Below, one piece after another: positions 39,270 through 52,249 of a DNA stretch of 64,000 bases; position 1 is the stretch's first letter, and the number at the start of each line of letters is the position of its first letter. Under the pieces are notes generated by a model. It worked only from the letters and a program-made list of their open reading frames with translations, was not told the DNA's origin and ran no database searches. A program made the translations under genes and the position numbers. This stretch comes from Sclerurus mexicanus (taxonomy: Eukaryota > Chordata > Aves > Passeriformes > Furnariidae). The DNA lies in the NCBI GenBank assembly GCA_013396755.1, contig VWZF01004872.1:620001-684000 (forward strand), read 5' to 3'.

Positions 39270-40070
39270 CCCTAATTACAGGGGCCGGAACAAGTTCATC
39301 ACAATGTTGGTGTAACCAAAACTGTATTCTACACCCTCTATGTCATTTCTCATGAACTGTTAATAATGGATCATTTGCAGCAGCTGTCCAGGCCACACCC
39401 AACAACCTCAGGCTACAAGATGGGTATTAAAGAACTCTGTAAGATAGGATAGTGTTTCTGTCTTCACACCAATGACTCAGCAGTGATAGCTCCCCTCTGG
39501 GGAGGCATCAGCACTTTCAGACCCAGCCTGAGAGGTCATGTCTGCTAATGGACCATTAGGGACTGGCACAATAGGCAGCTACAACAACCTGGAACATCAA
39601 TGATTCCAAAAATAACCCATGACTCACAGAGTTAAATCACCCATTGTGAACCCCCCCCACCCTAGCAGGAGGTATTGGGCATTCCCACCTGAACCTAAGC
39701 ATGTATAATCTTGGGGTTCGGGGACTTCGGGTACCACTCATCAGATCCAGATGAGGACCAGAACTTCAACAGGAGTGTGACTGCCACTCTCAACAAGACT
39801 GTGATCATCACCCTCACCAACAGGTTTTCCTTTCCTTTCACTTTGCACTCAGGGGGACCACGTGGTGCTCAGCACAGGGGCTAATGAACACCATTCTGTT
39901 CGTGCCCCAGGGTGCTGGGTTATATATCTGTTTTTGTGGGTTTAAACCAATTTTTCTCTGTATTATCATATTTATTGTAATCTTTTTAGTAAATTGTAAC
40001 TCTGACTTATAATCTTCCTTGAGCTGGGTTCATTTCTCTCATGGGTTTACCTTTAATTAAGCACACACAT
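39270..40070 (+). mobile_element. LTR-like interspersed repeat, copy B (more complete)
   Basis: Fuller copy of the repeat at 32789-33272. Beyond the shared part it continues through a TATA-like GGTTATATATCTG near 39919, then a T-rich stretch with TTTAGTAAATTGTAACT near 39986 and CTTGAGCTGGGTTCATTTC near 40018. These resemble the R and U5 regions of songbird endogenous retrovirus LTRs. A 24-base unit is tandemly doubled at 39767-39814. No primer-binding site or viral coding sequence follows, so this is most likely a solo LTR. Exact termini and target duplication could not be fixed. Confidence 0.7.
39767..39814 (+). repeat. 24-bp tandem duplication inside copy B
   Basis: Two diverged 24-base units (39767-39790 and 39791-39814) starting CAACAGGAGTGTG and CAACAAGACTGTG. 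Copy A has one unit at the matching place (33237-33260), so the number of units varies in the family. Confidence 0.7.
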
Positions 40071-41800
40071 AATAATTAAAATAAGTTGAAAGCTTATGGT
40101 GAGCAAGACACTGGAAAAGCACTGAAAACTGGTAATCTCTCAATCCTCACAAAAAGTTAGCAAATTATCTTAATTGTCTCCTGCCCAAAAGCTATGCTGG
40201 TATTTAAATTGATAGCACAAATATTATTCCAATAGCACTGTTTACCAGGAACACAAGCCAGTGGTATCATCCCAAATGGTTTGAGTTAATAACACTTTGG
40301 GGCCATGGAGAGAAGTAGTAGATCTGGCACCTTAGTTCAAGTCTCATTCACATATAAACCCCACCCCAAGCCAAATGAAGGCAACAAATTAGCCCTCATG
40401 CATGCTCTTTTCCCCCCAGTACAACACACAAACTGCACACAGAAATACAGATCCACAGCAACAGCTGAAGGATATCCTGCCAAGTTTATAAAAAATTAAA
40501 AAAAAAAATAGTTCATACTACAAGCAACTAAGCTACTTCAGCGAGCAGCCTTTCTATGGGGAGAAGCACTCAGCCATACAGCTTCCACAAAGCCAGTATG
40601 CCTGTAGCAGTAAAAGCATCCCAGAGCACTTATAGAAGGCTTACACCAGGGAGATTACAGTGCATGAAATTGCACTCACATACACCTCAGTCTCCTGGCC
40701 AATGGGGAAGAATAATCAGCCTGTCAGCTTGTCTTTCAAGCAGTTTGTAATTAGCCATTACCCAAGCTCTAGAGGGACTTCATGCTTTTCATTGCCTCCT
40801 CTCCACTGTGCAAACAGAGAGAGTAGAATGAAGGTTCCTATCTCCCTCACTGAGCCAAGCCTAGCAAATATCCTGGGTCTTTCTTCTCAGCAAGTGTACA
40901 AGATCAAGCGTGACCAAAGGCTTTGTTCAGACATCTCTGACATAGAACTGAGCTGTTAATTCATTTTGTATCAAAAATAGTAAACTTCTGCACAACACTC
41001 TCAGACAGGACACTTGCTATAAAATTATTAAATTCAATAACATACAAGGCAGTGCATTACAGCTTTTAGTTGTTACCCAGGGGTTTGAAGAGGCATACTT
41101 TTCTATATCATTGTGAAAGAAAGAAACAAGAGACCTATTTCAGCTGTTCATTCTACCCATCTTTCAACCCTCTGCATTCATTTAAAATGACTGAGACCAG
41201 CAAGGTTCTTTGTCAGCAGAAAGAGCTCTCTACCAGCCTCAAAGAACACAGTGCAATTTGAATGACCACAAAGGAGAGATGGCAATGACAAGTCTTTGCA
41301 CTGAGGACTCCATTTCTCATGGTCTTAGAACTTCAACCCAAAGTTCAATCTTGTATATGAAGCAGGTAGGTTTCACAGGTACCACTCCGGTTGAGTAGAA
41401 ATACTAGAACTTATTAACCTCCTTCCTCTGCACGCAGAGATAAAATAGTATGACTTTCTGAGATTGTAGGTGGATACATTTAGAATCAATAGCCTCCTGA
41501 ATTGCAGAAACAGAACTAAACTAAGAACAACAGTTCCATCAGAGCAACCTCTTATCCATCACATTAGGTCAAACTGGATTTTGTAAGATAATTGGCTCTG
41601 TCATAATGTTGAGGTACAGGACAAGTTCAGGGGGTTTTATCACTACATAAGGTAGCTTTAAGCAGCACTAGAGACTTTCAGCCATGGAAAAATATGGTAA
41701 AAATACTCTTCCCTCGCTCAGAGGAGCTCTGCCATTGGAAATCAGCTCAATCAAACCAAGAAAGTAACTGCAGGGTTGGAGTTGGCCTTATCAGACAGAA
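40071..41800. other. Single-copy DNA, no gene seen
   Basis: No repeat recognised. A 99-codon open frame at 40660-40959 ends in a plausible acceptor-to-stop segment (from 40891), but it has no known relative and is not called as a gene. Confidence 0.5.
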
Positions 41801-41829
41801 CATCAGAAAGAAGTGTCTGGAAAACAATC

Positions 41830-42110
41830 AAGAAAGAGGTGTCAGAATCTGGTATAACACCTTTGGCTGGCACAAATTTTTTGGAGATAAGAAAATTGTG
41901 TGTTCAACCTATCTGTATTTTTAAAAAGCATTTGATTTAGTGCCACACAAGATCAGCTAAAATATAGAAGAGAGGAATTAATGTGGTGTAGCAGGGACTG
42001 TCTGTAGAGAGGTGTGCTAAAAAGCAGAAGTGAAGGCCTGGAAGGGGATTAGTAAAGGACTTTTCTTAGGCCCTGTCTTGAAATGGACATTGTTCATTTT
42101 CTTTCTCTAG
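41830..42110 (+). pseudogene. Degenerate CR1 reverse-transcriptase fragment
   Basis: Translation shows two landmarks of a LINE reverse transcriptase in one frame. One is KAFDLVPHKI at 41925-41954, matching the CR1 motif around 'KAFD-VPH' just after the YLDF strand; here YLYF is followed by a stop codon. The other is GLFLGPVL at 42057-42080, matching the conserved 'GSVLGPVLFN' segment. The stretch between them is shorter than in intact CR1, so an internal deletion is likely. Stops rule out function. It belongs to ORF2, far from the CR1 3' end, so it is an internal relic rather than a normal 5'-truncated tail. Confidence 0.65.
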
Positions 42111-45100
42111 CAAATGGCTTGAATAAATAATTGTTCATGTGTGCCCCAAAACTTGGCAAAATTTCCCTTCAGAATACCTAAAGAAAGAATAATACTAAAA
42201 ATTATGCGTTCCTGTCACTATCAAAAAAATCTATCACTTATTTTGCTTATTTTTGAAAGCAAAGTTTTCACACTTAGAGGCAAACAGAAAAACAGATTAA
42301 AATGCAGATATGGTGTCTGATACCAAGGATGCCAAAACAAGCTATTAAAAGCCATAAAAAGAGCAAAGCTAGAGAAGCTTGAATTGTTCTGCTCTACAAA
42401 TAAAAAATTGCAGGCTAAATTCAGTGATTTAATTCTCTTCTTACATATGAACAAAGGAAAGTGATCTATTAATTCTCCCATATATTCTTATTTTTCCCTG
42501 TTGTTCCAAACTGTACATGTCAACCTCACAGGTAAGTCTGAATCATTAATGAACAGAAAAAAATGATTGCAAGCAAAATCAATTATTATGAAAGACAGAG
42601 AGTAGCAATAATAAAGAAGTTGTTAAAGTCAAATTTGCCTGTTCTCCAAATACTGTTTTAAAGAATAATTTTTAACTGAGATTTACTGACAAATCATGTT
42701 AAAGATAATTATCTATTGTTTATCTTCTATTTACTTAAAACTTTTAAGCTGATTTGACCTTTTACTTTTCCCACAGAATAAATGAAACACATTTTTCCTA
42801 TCACTTAGCAAAATAATTAATCAGAAACTCAGCAGTATGCTTTTTCTGGCAGATATGCCTATTGATACAAGGAGCTAAATTATCCTAAGTGCACGGACAA
42901 TGCATTATAGGACATGTTCTCATATCTCTTCTCAGACTCAGGACTCTGCAAGAAGGGTTCATAGATATATCTCCTAATTGACTTACTCTGCTCACGACCA
43001 TAAGTTCTAGAAGTATTAAACCATGTACTGGTACAATGGCATTATAGATTTGATGCAGATCCTGATTCGGCAAGGACATGCAGTTGCTTTTTTGGTGAGC
43101 TAATTGGAGTATGGGCTTCCTTTATTCCAAGAGCTGAAGATACAGGCTCAGTAAAGTTCAAGTGTTGTACACACACTATCTAATCCAGAAGTCCTGGTAT
43201 ATATTACAGACTTAACCCATTCAAATTTTTGAAGAGCTGAATTGGCAGAGCAAGTTAATAATATAAATGCTTTTCATTATGTAGTTCTACAGTTTTGATC
43301 CTTAGTAGGTACTCTTAATCCAGATTTAATGTATCTGGGAAGGACAGTCTTGGGACCATATCCCAAAGAATTTACAATGATCTTGGGCAAGCTGGATTTT
43401 CGTCAAAACCCCTCCAACAGCAATTTTCTCCATCAAATGTGCATTTTCTTTTCTATCCTATACAGACCCTGAGGAATCCAGAGTGGAATTTTCCATCAGT
43501 GCAAGACACTTCACAATTCTTCCCCAAAACCTAGATCTCCTACCCACTCTACCAATAGCTCCGCTGTCCAGTTGTAAAGACTGTTTGCTCAAGGATGCTC
43601 TACAAAAATTCTTAGTTTCACTTATTACACAACAGCACAAAACCAGATCTTAAACCTTTCTGACTTTTGTCCAAAGTTGCTATTTCAGAGCATTCCCAGT
43701 TTTGAGTCCCACCATGCTGCACATTTGATCACCAGCTAATAACATGTGCTGCACATTTGGGAGAAGAGAAGAGCAGAACTGAACTACTAGGAGGAAGACA
43801 AAACAAACGGTTCAAAGCTGTTCAGTGAAGAATTCTCAATGCCATGGGAAGTCCCATGTGCCAGGCTGGGAGAGTGGCTTTTGCCATTCTGCCCTACAGT
43901 TAGTCTGCTAGAGAAAAGACCAGAGCAGAATAAGAGTGAGAACCTTTACACACCTGCGTGCTACTGTCATGAGGTGTCCTGGCAACACAGATTCATCAGG
44001 CTACAGTCAGTTCCTCTTACTTGCTCCAACCCACCCCCCCCACTTCAGACTGCAGTGCAGGATAGCCCAGGGATGTTTGTCTGACTTGAGCAGTACCAAA
44101 AGGTTTTCCATTGAAAAACTAACAATTTACCTTTTATTTTCAGATTCAGAAATTTTCAATGCACAGGGGTTCTTAAGGTTTATTTATATTCCAGATTACG
44201 CATCTCAAATATCCTTATACAGAATGAACTACACATTGTCTGTTAGTTAAAAATAAATGAGCCATATTTTCCACTTAGAGTAGTTTAGTAGCTGTATAAT
44301 TTACATAATTTAAAATTATGCAACCAAGTACTAATTATTGTACTTTTCTGTTATATTTGAATTCACAATAAAGAGGTTGAAGGCTTTAATTAGTATAAAA
44401 TCAAGTCATTCAAACTGCTGGTTTTGAACATGGTATAATTACCGTAACAAAATCAAACTACACAGTACTTTCAATAGGTGGTTAGGATACATTAAAATAG
44501 ATCTTTAAAGGCTATGCTGATTTAATTGTAAGTGAACAGAACATTTTATTAATATGGACATAGTAAGGATCCATGTAGTGTCTGGAGGGACGAATATTTT
44601 ATAGCTTAATAGAAGTGTGTAACTTTTGACTATGCTATGTCAAGCAGTATGTTTTCAAAACAAATTGATTTGGCCCAGGTCCAGGAAGATATCTGCTGTT
44701 TGAAAGAATGATTTTGCTTTTCTCAACTCCTGGATGCATAGGTCCAGAGTACAGTGCAGGATTGGTACAAGCAGCTGGTCTTTTTGCATTATATATATCC
44801 TTGGCATATCTTCTTAAAGCTCTCTTCCAGGGTTAGGCAAATAATTTTCATGACAAGTCTGGTGCCAGTACTCCCTCTCACTCCTAATTTCCATCCATGT
44901 TTATGTAGGTTTTTTTCTTTAAAAAAAAAAAAGAAACCTGTATCAGGAAGTTGTCCTCCACAAGTTGATGGCTCAATAGACCAACAAGAGAAGTGTAGCC
45001 AAAAGCTTAGTCTCTCAGCCAGCTGTATCTCTCAGTTCATCTTACACAGGAAGACCAATGAATGACACAGGAGAGTTTTTCCTAAAAGTGTTGAAACCAA

Positions 45101-48100
45101 CCGCTCCCCAAAATATGTTTAAAAGCTCAGAGGCAAGGTTATTTACATAGCAACAATCTAACACTTCATTCAAATTTAATTGTTTATTTTTAAGAAGGGT
45201 TTATTAGTGCTACACTGAAACAGGTATTTTTATTCATTTTTAAGCTGTCCTCAGCAGCAGCAATTAATGTTACTGCATACACAGTCTGCTGTGAAGTACA
45301 TTCTGAAACAGTTTCCAAAAACATTTCAGCTGATTTTTCTAGCAAAATCTTGGAACAGCCCTAGCAAAACAAGCAGACATAAAGCAATCTTTTTCAAGCA
45401 GGTCTTAAATATTTGTCCCCTCTCTCTGAAGTATTCCTTTAAGCCACTTCATGACATTTAGATTGTGCAGATAAACACAGATTGCAGTGTCATTTACAGC
45501 TTTCTAACTGCAACAAGATAATTCTAATTTGGAAAAATATATTAATCTGTAAAGTTAATTGCTTTTCTTACTAGCAAGCCTTATTCTACTTCAATAGCTG
45601 ATTATAAAATAGTAGTATAGGCTCAAATTAAACTCCATTGTCAACTGCAGAGTCATTTACCTAGGCAAAACATACAGACAGGAATGATGAGTTTATTTTC
45701 CAAATTTCCTTCTGCAGCACTGAAGGGAACACAAAGTATTCATTCCCTATGCATGCGAGCATCCCAATGACCATGAATACATAACTTTCTAAAGAAAACT
45801 TCACTTTGAGTATAAAAACAAAACTATAAATATTAGGAACCATGTCAAGAGGTTAAAAACACACACCATCACTGTCCCTAGTCCAGTCCCATGCAATAGT
45901 AGAGAATTTATTAGGTGAATATCCCAGCTATCATCAATATGGCTACTTGCAGCAGTTTTAGAGAGCTTAAGAGGATAAGAGCTTAAGGTACAAAATCAGG
46001 TCATATTCAAACTGTTCAAAACAGCAGTCTAATTCGTGAGTTCACAAACTTTTTGATGTCATATGTAAAGAATTCTCACACCTAGCAGAGGAGAACATGC
46101 ACACAGATGACAGGAGACCACCACACAGCCTACACAACTGTTAGGCTGATGTTCTCCGTAGCAGCGTAGAAAATTAACTCAGCCTCATCTTTGAAGACTA
46201 TGCCTCACAAGAAATTTTCATATGTGACTTCTCTGAGCAATTCTGCTGTGCCCCTGAGGCTTGAGATAAACGACAAATTAGGAGAGCTAAATATTATCTT
46301 CATAGGGGCCAAATACATACAGACTGAATGATACTTTGTCAGGCTAATATCCACAAAACTAGCCTCCTAAAAATAAAAGCTCTTTTTTGGTCTGTATTAC
46401 ACTTCATATTTTTTTCTTCAAGAGGTACAAAGAAAGTTTAATCATCCTAAAGGCTGAAAAGGCTGAGAGTAGAGATTCTCAAGCACTAAAGAACTCTCTA
46501 TGGAGAAACACCACAGAGCTGACTAATCTCTTCAGAGTGAAGGAGCATGTCTTCAGTAATACAGCACAATTAATACTCACCATTCTTAAGTTCAATAATC
46601 TGACAAGGGAAACTAACACTTTTACCTACCTCTCCTAAAGCATTTGAGCTCCTTACTGCAAAATAATGCCAGTATCTCACCTAAACTGCACAGAAACAGT
46701 TTCTAAGAGAGAGAGAAAAAATTTCTCTCTGCATAGCCAAGAAAAAAAAAGTCCACTAAGTGGGAAAGAGATGGGGAAAAAATAAAGAACAAAAGAAAAA
46801 ATAAATTCCCCAAGGCAGATATCCATTGGTTGCCAGGCATCACTTTTATTTAAAAATAATTCCGGTAATTACTGAAACTCTTGTTTCTCTACAAGTTACA
46901 GACATACCACCCTAACTGGCAAAGTAGACATTTTCACTGGATGATTCTGACAACTCCAGAGAGAATTTGCCACATAACGCACAGAACACGTTTGCTTGAG
47001 AAAAGGGAAGGTGGCAGCAATCAAAGGCACATGTGAACCTTTTCCCCAAAGCTGCCTCATCTTAGGCATGGGACAACTGAGAACAACTTCAGTCTCCTCC
47101 CAGCTATTCAGGCAGAAATGTGAATCACAAACTCCATGGTTCGTATGAGAGGAGCACACAAAATGTTGCCTTCATTTTTTTCACAACTGCACTTATAGCT
47201 AGGCCAATCATTTGCAAGAAGGTCTCTTCTCTGACCTGCACTGCTGCATTCAAGGGCATCCTGAGCACTTAACATCAGCCCTCAGTCAGCAGGCACAGAA
47301 GATTCCTTACCCACAAAATCACAGTGAGAAAGCAAGTTTTGTGATGGACAGCAACAATCTGGGACTCATTAAAAGAAGAACTTTTGTTTAATTAGTTTGA
47401 GACACTATTTAGACCATATGTGAGACTATGAAGATATGTAGTAATCACTGTCTCTTTCCCTTACAACTTGTCACTCTAGCTTAATAGTTCAGCAAACCCA
47501 ACACATTGCTCTCCTAATAGTTTATAGATAAAGTCTACCGTGTTTCACATAGCACTTCTTACACTGACTTGTAACTTGCATGCCTGGACATTCCTGATTA
47601 AACTCTCACCTGCCCTTCTCAAATCCAATTCTCGTCTGTATCATGGTTATCCATCTGTAACAGACATGAGAGGTTCAGCTCAGCAGTACAGAATTATCAA
47701 TATGTGAGAAAGAAGTTAAAGAAAAGCAAAACTAAGAACTCAAGAACATTTGATGAAGAAAAATCAGTGAAAGGTCAGGCCCCCAAAAAACACACCACAT
47801 GCTCTACAGAAACAGAGGAGTGTTCACACTGTAGTTATGCTGTCCAGAAAAAGCATATCCTTCCTCTATCTATAAATCTAATGATTTGGGCATGAGCACA
47901 CAGTTGTAGGCTGAAAGCAAAACTCCAATACACAGCAAAAATTTATTTCCTTTTGTTAAGAGTAGAAATACTTTCAGCCTCTCACACTTTACCTCCTTTA
48001 TGGGTTATCTGAGCTTTGGATTATATTTCCTCAAATCTTCACTTTTTTTAACCAAGTGGAATATCATATTGCTAATTTATATCTTTATTAATTCAATTTG

Positions 48101-48754
48101 TTCTTCTCCTATTTTCAGTGATGCATGCAATTCACTTCAAGTTGATATTATCTCTTAATGTTATTAGCATATGCTTACACTCTGAGGTAATTAGCAAAGT
48201 CAACTTACTGAAAACATTAAGACACCAGGAACACACAAAATATACACATCAGTGATTGAGGGGCAAAGAGTCCAAGTCCACTCCAAGGCCAGGTTTCATC
48301 ACTATTATAACTGTTACCATTACATCATCTCTTTCTATCCTAATAGGGAAGTTATATAAAACCAGAAGTAGCTTTATACATATTATAAAGACCTAGCTGT
48401 AGAGAAATCAATCCTTACTTTCTTTTCCAGTCTCTGAGGAAGTTTTGGTCTGAGTATTCAGATCTTCATCACATGTCCACCCAAATTTAAATTAATCAAG
48501 CGATGCACTAAAATCCAAACATTTTAATAGCTACAATATACCACTCTTCACCTTCCATTGTTTCATGGTTTTATCTAGGAGTACAACCTAGCTTGCCTGC
48601 CAATATTAGTTCTTTTTATAGAGACATTTATTGTCAGTAATAGCTTCATTAGCCTCTGGAACAGGCTTGTTTCTGAAATGGCCCTAAGTTAGAGAAAGAG
48701 AGTGCATCTTGCTGCCAGTGTATGCACTGCTGGGATAGGATCTGCACTGTTGCA
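42111..48754. other. Single-copy AT-rich DNA, no gene seen
   Basis: No recognised exon, RNA gene or repeat. It holds poly-A and poly-T runs (for example 44918-44932) and a C run near 44033-44041. Open frames reach about 104 codons (43936-44250, 44754-45065) without family resemblance. Confidence 0.55.
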
Positions 48755-49045
48755 TATTATCACAGAATGTGATCTCCAAAGGTCCAGCACCTCATTCAAA
48801 TGTCCACTGAGCTCAAGTCACTCAGTCTTGACAAGGCAAGTTTTAAAATTTCCAAGAATGGAGGCTGCATAACTCCTCTGTGGCCTTGTTCCAGTGTTTT
48901 GAATACTCTACAGGTAATAAAAAAAATCCCAAACCAACCAAAACCTCTTGTATTCAAGCGAGTTTTCCTGTGATGCAACTAAAGTCTGTCACCTCTTGTC
49001 CTATTACTGCATATCCACAAGAAGTTTCTGATTCTGTTTTCTCTT
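48755..49045 (-). mobile_element. CR1 LINE 3' fragment, minus strand
   Basis: On the plus strand the order is that of a reversed CR1 tail: ATCACAGAATGTGATCTCC near 48759, then AATTTCCAAGAATGGAGGC near 48847 and TGGCCTTGTTCCAGTGTTTT near 48881. CACCTCTTGTCCTATTACTG near 48990 follows. These match the CR1 3' region containing the end of ORF2 and the 3' UTR. The copy is diverged and holds an A-rich insertion near 48918. Two overlapping open frames here (48796-48978 minus, 48880-49119 plus) are by-products. Confidence 0.75.
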
Positions 49046-50685
49046 GTGATTTTTATTCATTTAGTTTTCTTTCAAGTAGCTATTTCTGCCTGCTGAACAC
49101 AGACAAGGAAGGAAATTAGGCCATTTTTTAACCCTTTCCAGATTTTGCAGCTGTGAGAGAGGAATAGAGCCAATTATTAGTAGGTCAGTCAGGGTAGCTA
49201 CCAACATCATTCATACATTCAATTGCAATTCAAAAGAACGACAAAGAACACAGCTAGACTAAATACAACTTCTCTTCTTCTCTATGTGGAGTCTTCTTTT
49301 TAAAAAATATTAATATTTAGTATTAATAACTTTGTCACTATTTTTCATAATCATAGTTGCTCAATGAATATATAGGCTTTACTCCACACTCAATTGTCTC
49401 TAAAACTCAAAGAAAAATTTCCAAAGTTCTCATTTTTTTTTACTTACAACTCCTAGTTTTCCAAAGTCCTTCAAATCACTAATGAGCCAATCTACCAGGC
49501 AGCCTACCCACCATTGGATCCTCCTCACCATGTTAACATTCCCCAGATTCCCATTGCGACTCATTACCATTCTTTCCCTCTCTACTATACTACAGCATGG
49601 GAAAACTGTAATAAGCCATAAGAGTTTACAAGTGAAAAAAACCACAGCTTTTCATGTATAGCATACATAGAATACATGATTTGTGATGGGCCAGAAAGCT
49701 TTTATGGTTTCTTGTCCAGCTCTACTTGGCTAAATCCCTCAGGGTTTTAGCTGCTTTTAGGTATGGAGTAAGACTAATCCCAAAATTACACTGAACAAAC
49801 CTTCATTAAGTAACTTTTAACATCAATGGGATCACAATTATTTTGGCCAGCCACAAATGTCCTGTGGTACAGTTGTACTGTATTAACTACTTTTTCCAAT
49901 ATTTTTACATTCATTCATAATTTATACATACTTTTTTCAATCTCAGATGTTGAATTAGTCCCAATTTGTATATTTAGAGAGAAGGACAACACAGCTGTCA
50001 TTCTAAAAATGATAAACTTATTGGTTTCACATGCAAACTGATGGTACTAACTGCATTCTTTCAGAAAAAGTAGAAGAAGCTGCCCTTTTGAGAGTATATC
50101 AGCATCAAAAATACTACTGTACAAAGACAGCATCTTCCATTCCATATTCTCATTTCAAGAATTCCATTATTGGGGTATAAGCACTTATTTGGTACTGCTG
50201 TTACTAACTTTCCTTTTATCTGATAGAATACTCACACTTCAGTGAACTACATATTTAGTGCAGCTAACTAGACTCCATTTGTTTTTTCTCCTATAACAGC
50301 AGTAAAAACTTCTACTCTATTTCCCTTTATAAATCTTGCTGATCTCTCCGAGGAGTAAATAAAAATATAACTGTGTCTCAAAGTAGTATCAAATTATATC
50401 CAATTCAATTTTTTTCTATATTTCATGTTCCTATTCTTTTGTGTTAACTATGCAAGTTCTGTTCTTCAGGTCAGGCAAATTATGTTTACTGCTTCTGTTA
50501 GGCATTTACCACAGATTTCTATCAGAATTTTAACTATTACATTAAAACAAATTTCCTAACACGAAATCCATACATCTAGTTAAAATGTAGTTAAAATCTA
50601 ATTTTCCAAATGGTTTGACTCATAAGCACTTTTCAAAAATGTTATCCACTACCAGTATATTGAAATGCCATTTTGTGCAATACAG

Positions 50686-50717
50686 CAAATGTGTATAACA
50701 AATGTGTATAACAAATG
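50686..50717. repeat. 13-bp tandem repeat, about 2.4 units
   Basis: CAAATGTGTATAA occurs at 50686-50698 and 50699-50711 and is followed by the partial unit CAAATG. A small tandem duplication of this kind is a likely length-variable site. Confidence 0.85.
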
Positions 50718-51389
50718 GTGGGCAGCAAAAAGGATATGAAAATACCTCATTTCCTTTTGAAATTACAATAGACTATACTCAAACATTGTGCTTTTCTACC
50801 CATCAGTGCACTCAATTTGAATAAATTTAGCTCAATACCCAAACTCCCTCTACAGCCCCAGTTATGGTGAGAAACTTCTTAATCACATTTAATCGACATC
50901 TGAAATTCCATCCATTTCCTTTTTCTAAATAAAATTAGCCATTTATCTGTTCTCTTTTGAATTTAAAACACAGTTGAAATTCATTGGCCATTCTTTCCAG
51001 ATAGATGAGACAAAACTGCTTCAAAAGCAGCCAGACCCTCCTGCCCCTTACATCAAGCTGTGCCACTGAAGACTTTAGAGCAAGAGCTCCCACCATGCTG
51101 AGCAGGCAGGCTATAGGCAATATACAGGTGATGCACCCTGCACAGAACATCAAGCAATTTATGTGGTTCGTGTAAATAAAGAAGCAAATAAATAAACAGA
51201 AAAGCAAAGCCTGAGCCATACAGAAAAACAGCTAATGGTATTTTGGAAGGAGTGACATTTCAGCAAAGGTCTCCACCCTTATTACACCACAGACTTTTTC
51301 CTCATGGGCAGGCACTCTCAATAGAGGACTTCCATCAAACTCCCGTTTTCTACAGGCTCTGCTTCTGACAGCTTTATTATTGCCATGTG

Positions 51390-51740
51390 TAGCTTTCAGA
51401 TGGGCTGCTTTTTCACTCCCTTACAAAGTGTTGATGCCCAACTGCAAGAATTCACAAGGGCTAATTTTTGCTCCATTTTAGTCTGGCTTTATTGAAAGAT
51501 TGTTCTTCAAAACAAGAAGTTCTGTTGAGCTGTTTTAATCAGCACAGACACTTAGAGAGCAAGTGTCAAGCTGACAGGATTGACTGCAGCATTAGGTAAA
51601 TCAAGGGAGGAACACACCACTTCAGAGTACAGTTCCACTGTAAATTCCCAGCTGGGCTGGCATACTTTCTAAAACAGTATTAGAAGAGAGAGACAGTAAA
51701 GAGTGTAACTTCAGCTCCTTCCATCTCCATTATAAGGGCC
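51390..51740. promoter_or_regulatory. Possible conserved noncoding element
   Basis: Non-repetitive stretch with mixed composition, including CAAGCTGACAGGATTGACTG near 51568 (a TGACAG core like that bound by MEIS or TGIF factors) and CATTAGGTAAATCAAGG near 51591. No open frame fits. Enhancer identity is speculative. Confidence 0.15.
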
Positions 51741-52162
51741 TCTCATAATACACTTTTTTGACGTTGTGATTAGCTTCACTCTTCTCCTCTGTCTGTTTCA
51801 CACTTCATTATATTTTTCCTGTAACACCTTCTGGCTACAGTCTAGATAGTTGAAGGTCTGCATTGTTCTTTTTTGTTCTGGAAGGCAAGATTGACCTAAT
51901 CAATGACTGCCCATCCAATTAGCAAAAGCATCAGATGAAGACCTTTCTCAGTGTTCAGTCTTATAGCTTGTACTATATAGTTAATAGAAAAGATCATTCA
52001 GCTTTTTAGTCACTTCAACCTAAAAAGTTTGTGGGGTTTTTTCTATTTTTTTTAACCTCACACCATTAGCTGAAAAATTCAAAGAGCAAACTCACAATAA
52101 GTCAGACCACGAACTTCAAAATGTTAACATGCTCTTCACAGGATTTCATGTCTGTTTTGCAG

Positions 52163-52249
52163 GTGAAAGACTACAATGCTCAAAAAGAAATGAAGGAACA
52201 AATAAAAAGATTAAAGACAACAGTGCTGCAACCTCCTGGTCTTCCTTGA
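52163..52249 (+). other. Weak candidate terminal exon
   Basis: A polypyrimidine-like TCTGTTTTGCAG (52151-52162) precedes a 28-codon frame ending in TGA. The predicted peptide is lysine- and glutamate-rich (starts VKDYNAQKEMKEQIK), as expected of a short helix, but also as expected by chance from A-rich DNA. I know no protein with this end. No poly(A) signal was linked to it. Confidence 0.12.

Noticed and set aside
32789..40070. A provirus with 5' and 3' LTRs flanking 6 kb of internal sequence
   Set aside because: Orientation and spacing fit, but the interior has no gag, pol or env resemblance, no primer-binding site after copy A and no clear polypurine tract before copy B. Two independent insertions are more likely.
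40891..40959. Terminal exon with peptide QVYKIKRDQRLCSDISDIELSC after TTTCTTCTCAG
   Set aside because: Only 22 codons, no known relative, no linked poly(A) signal. Segments like this are expected by chance in 64 kb.
46387..46638. 83-codon open frame with a protein-like charged middle part
   Set aside because: No recognised family and no convincing acceptor; the N-terminal half is a T-rich tract read as phenylalanine.
48796..49119. Open frames on both strands at 48.8-49.1 kb
   Set aside because: They fall in or overlap a reversed CR1 tail and are repeat-derived.
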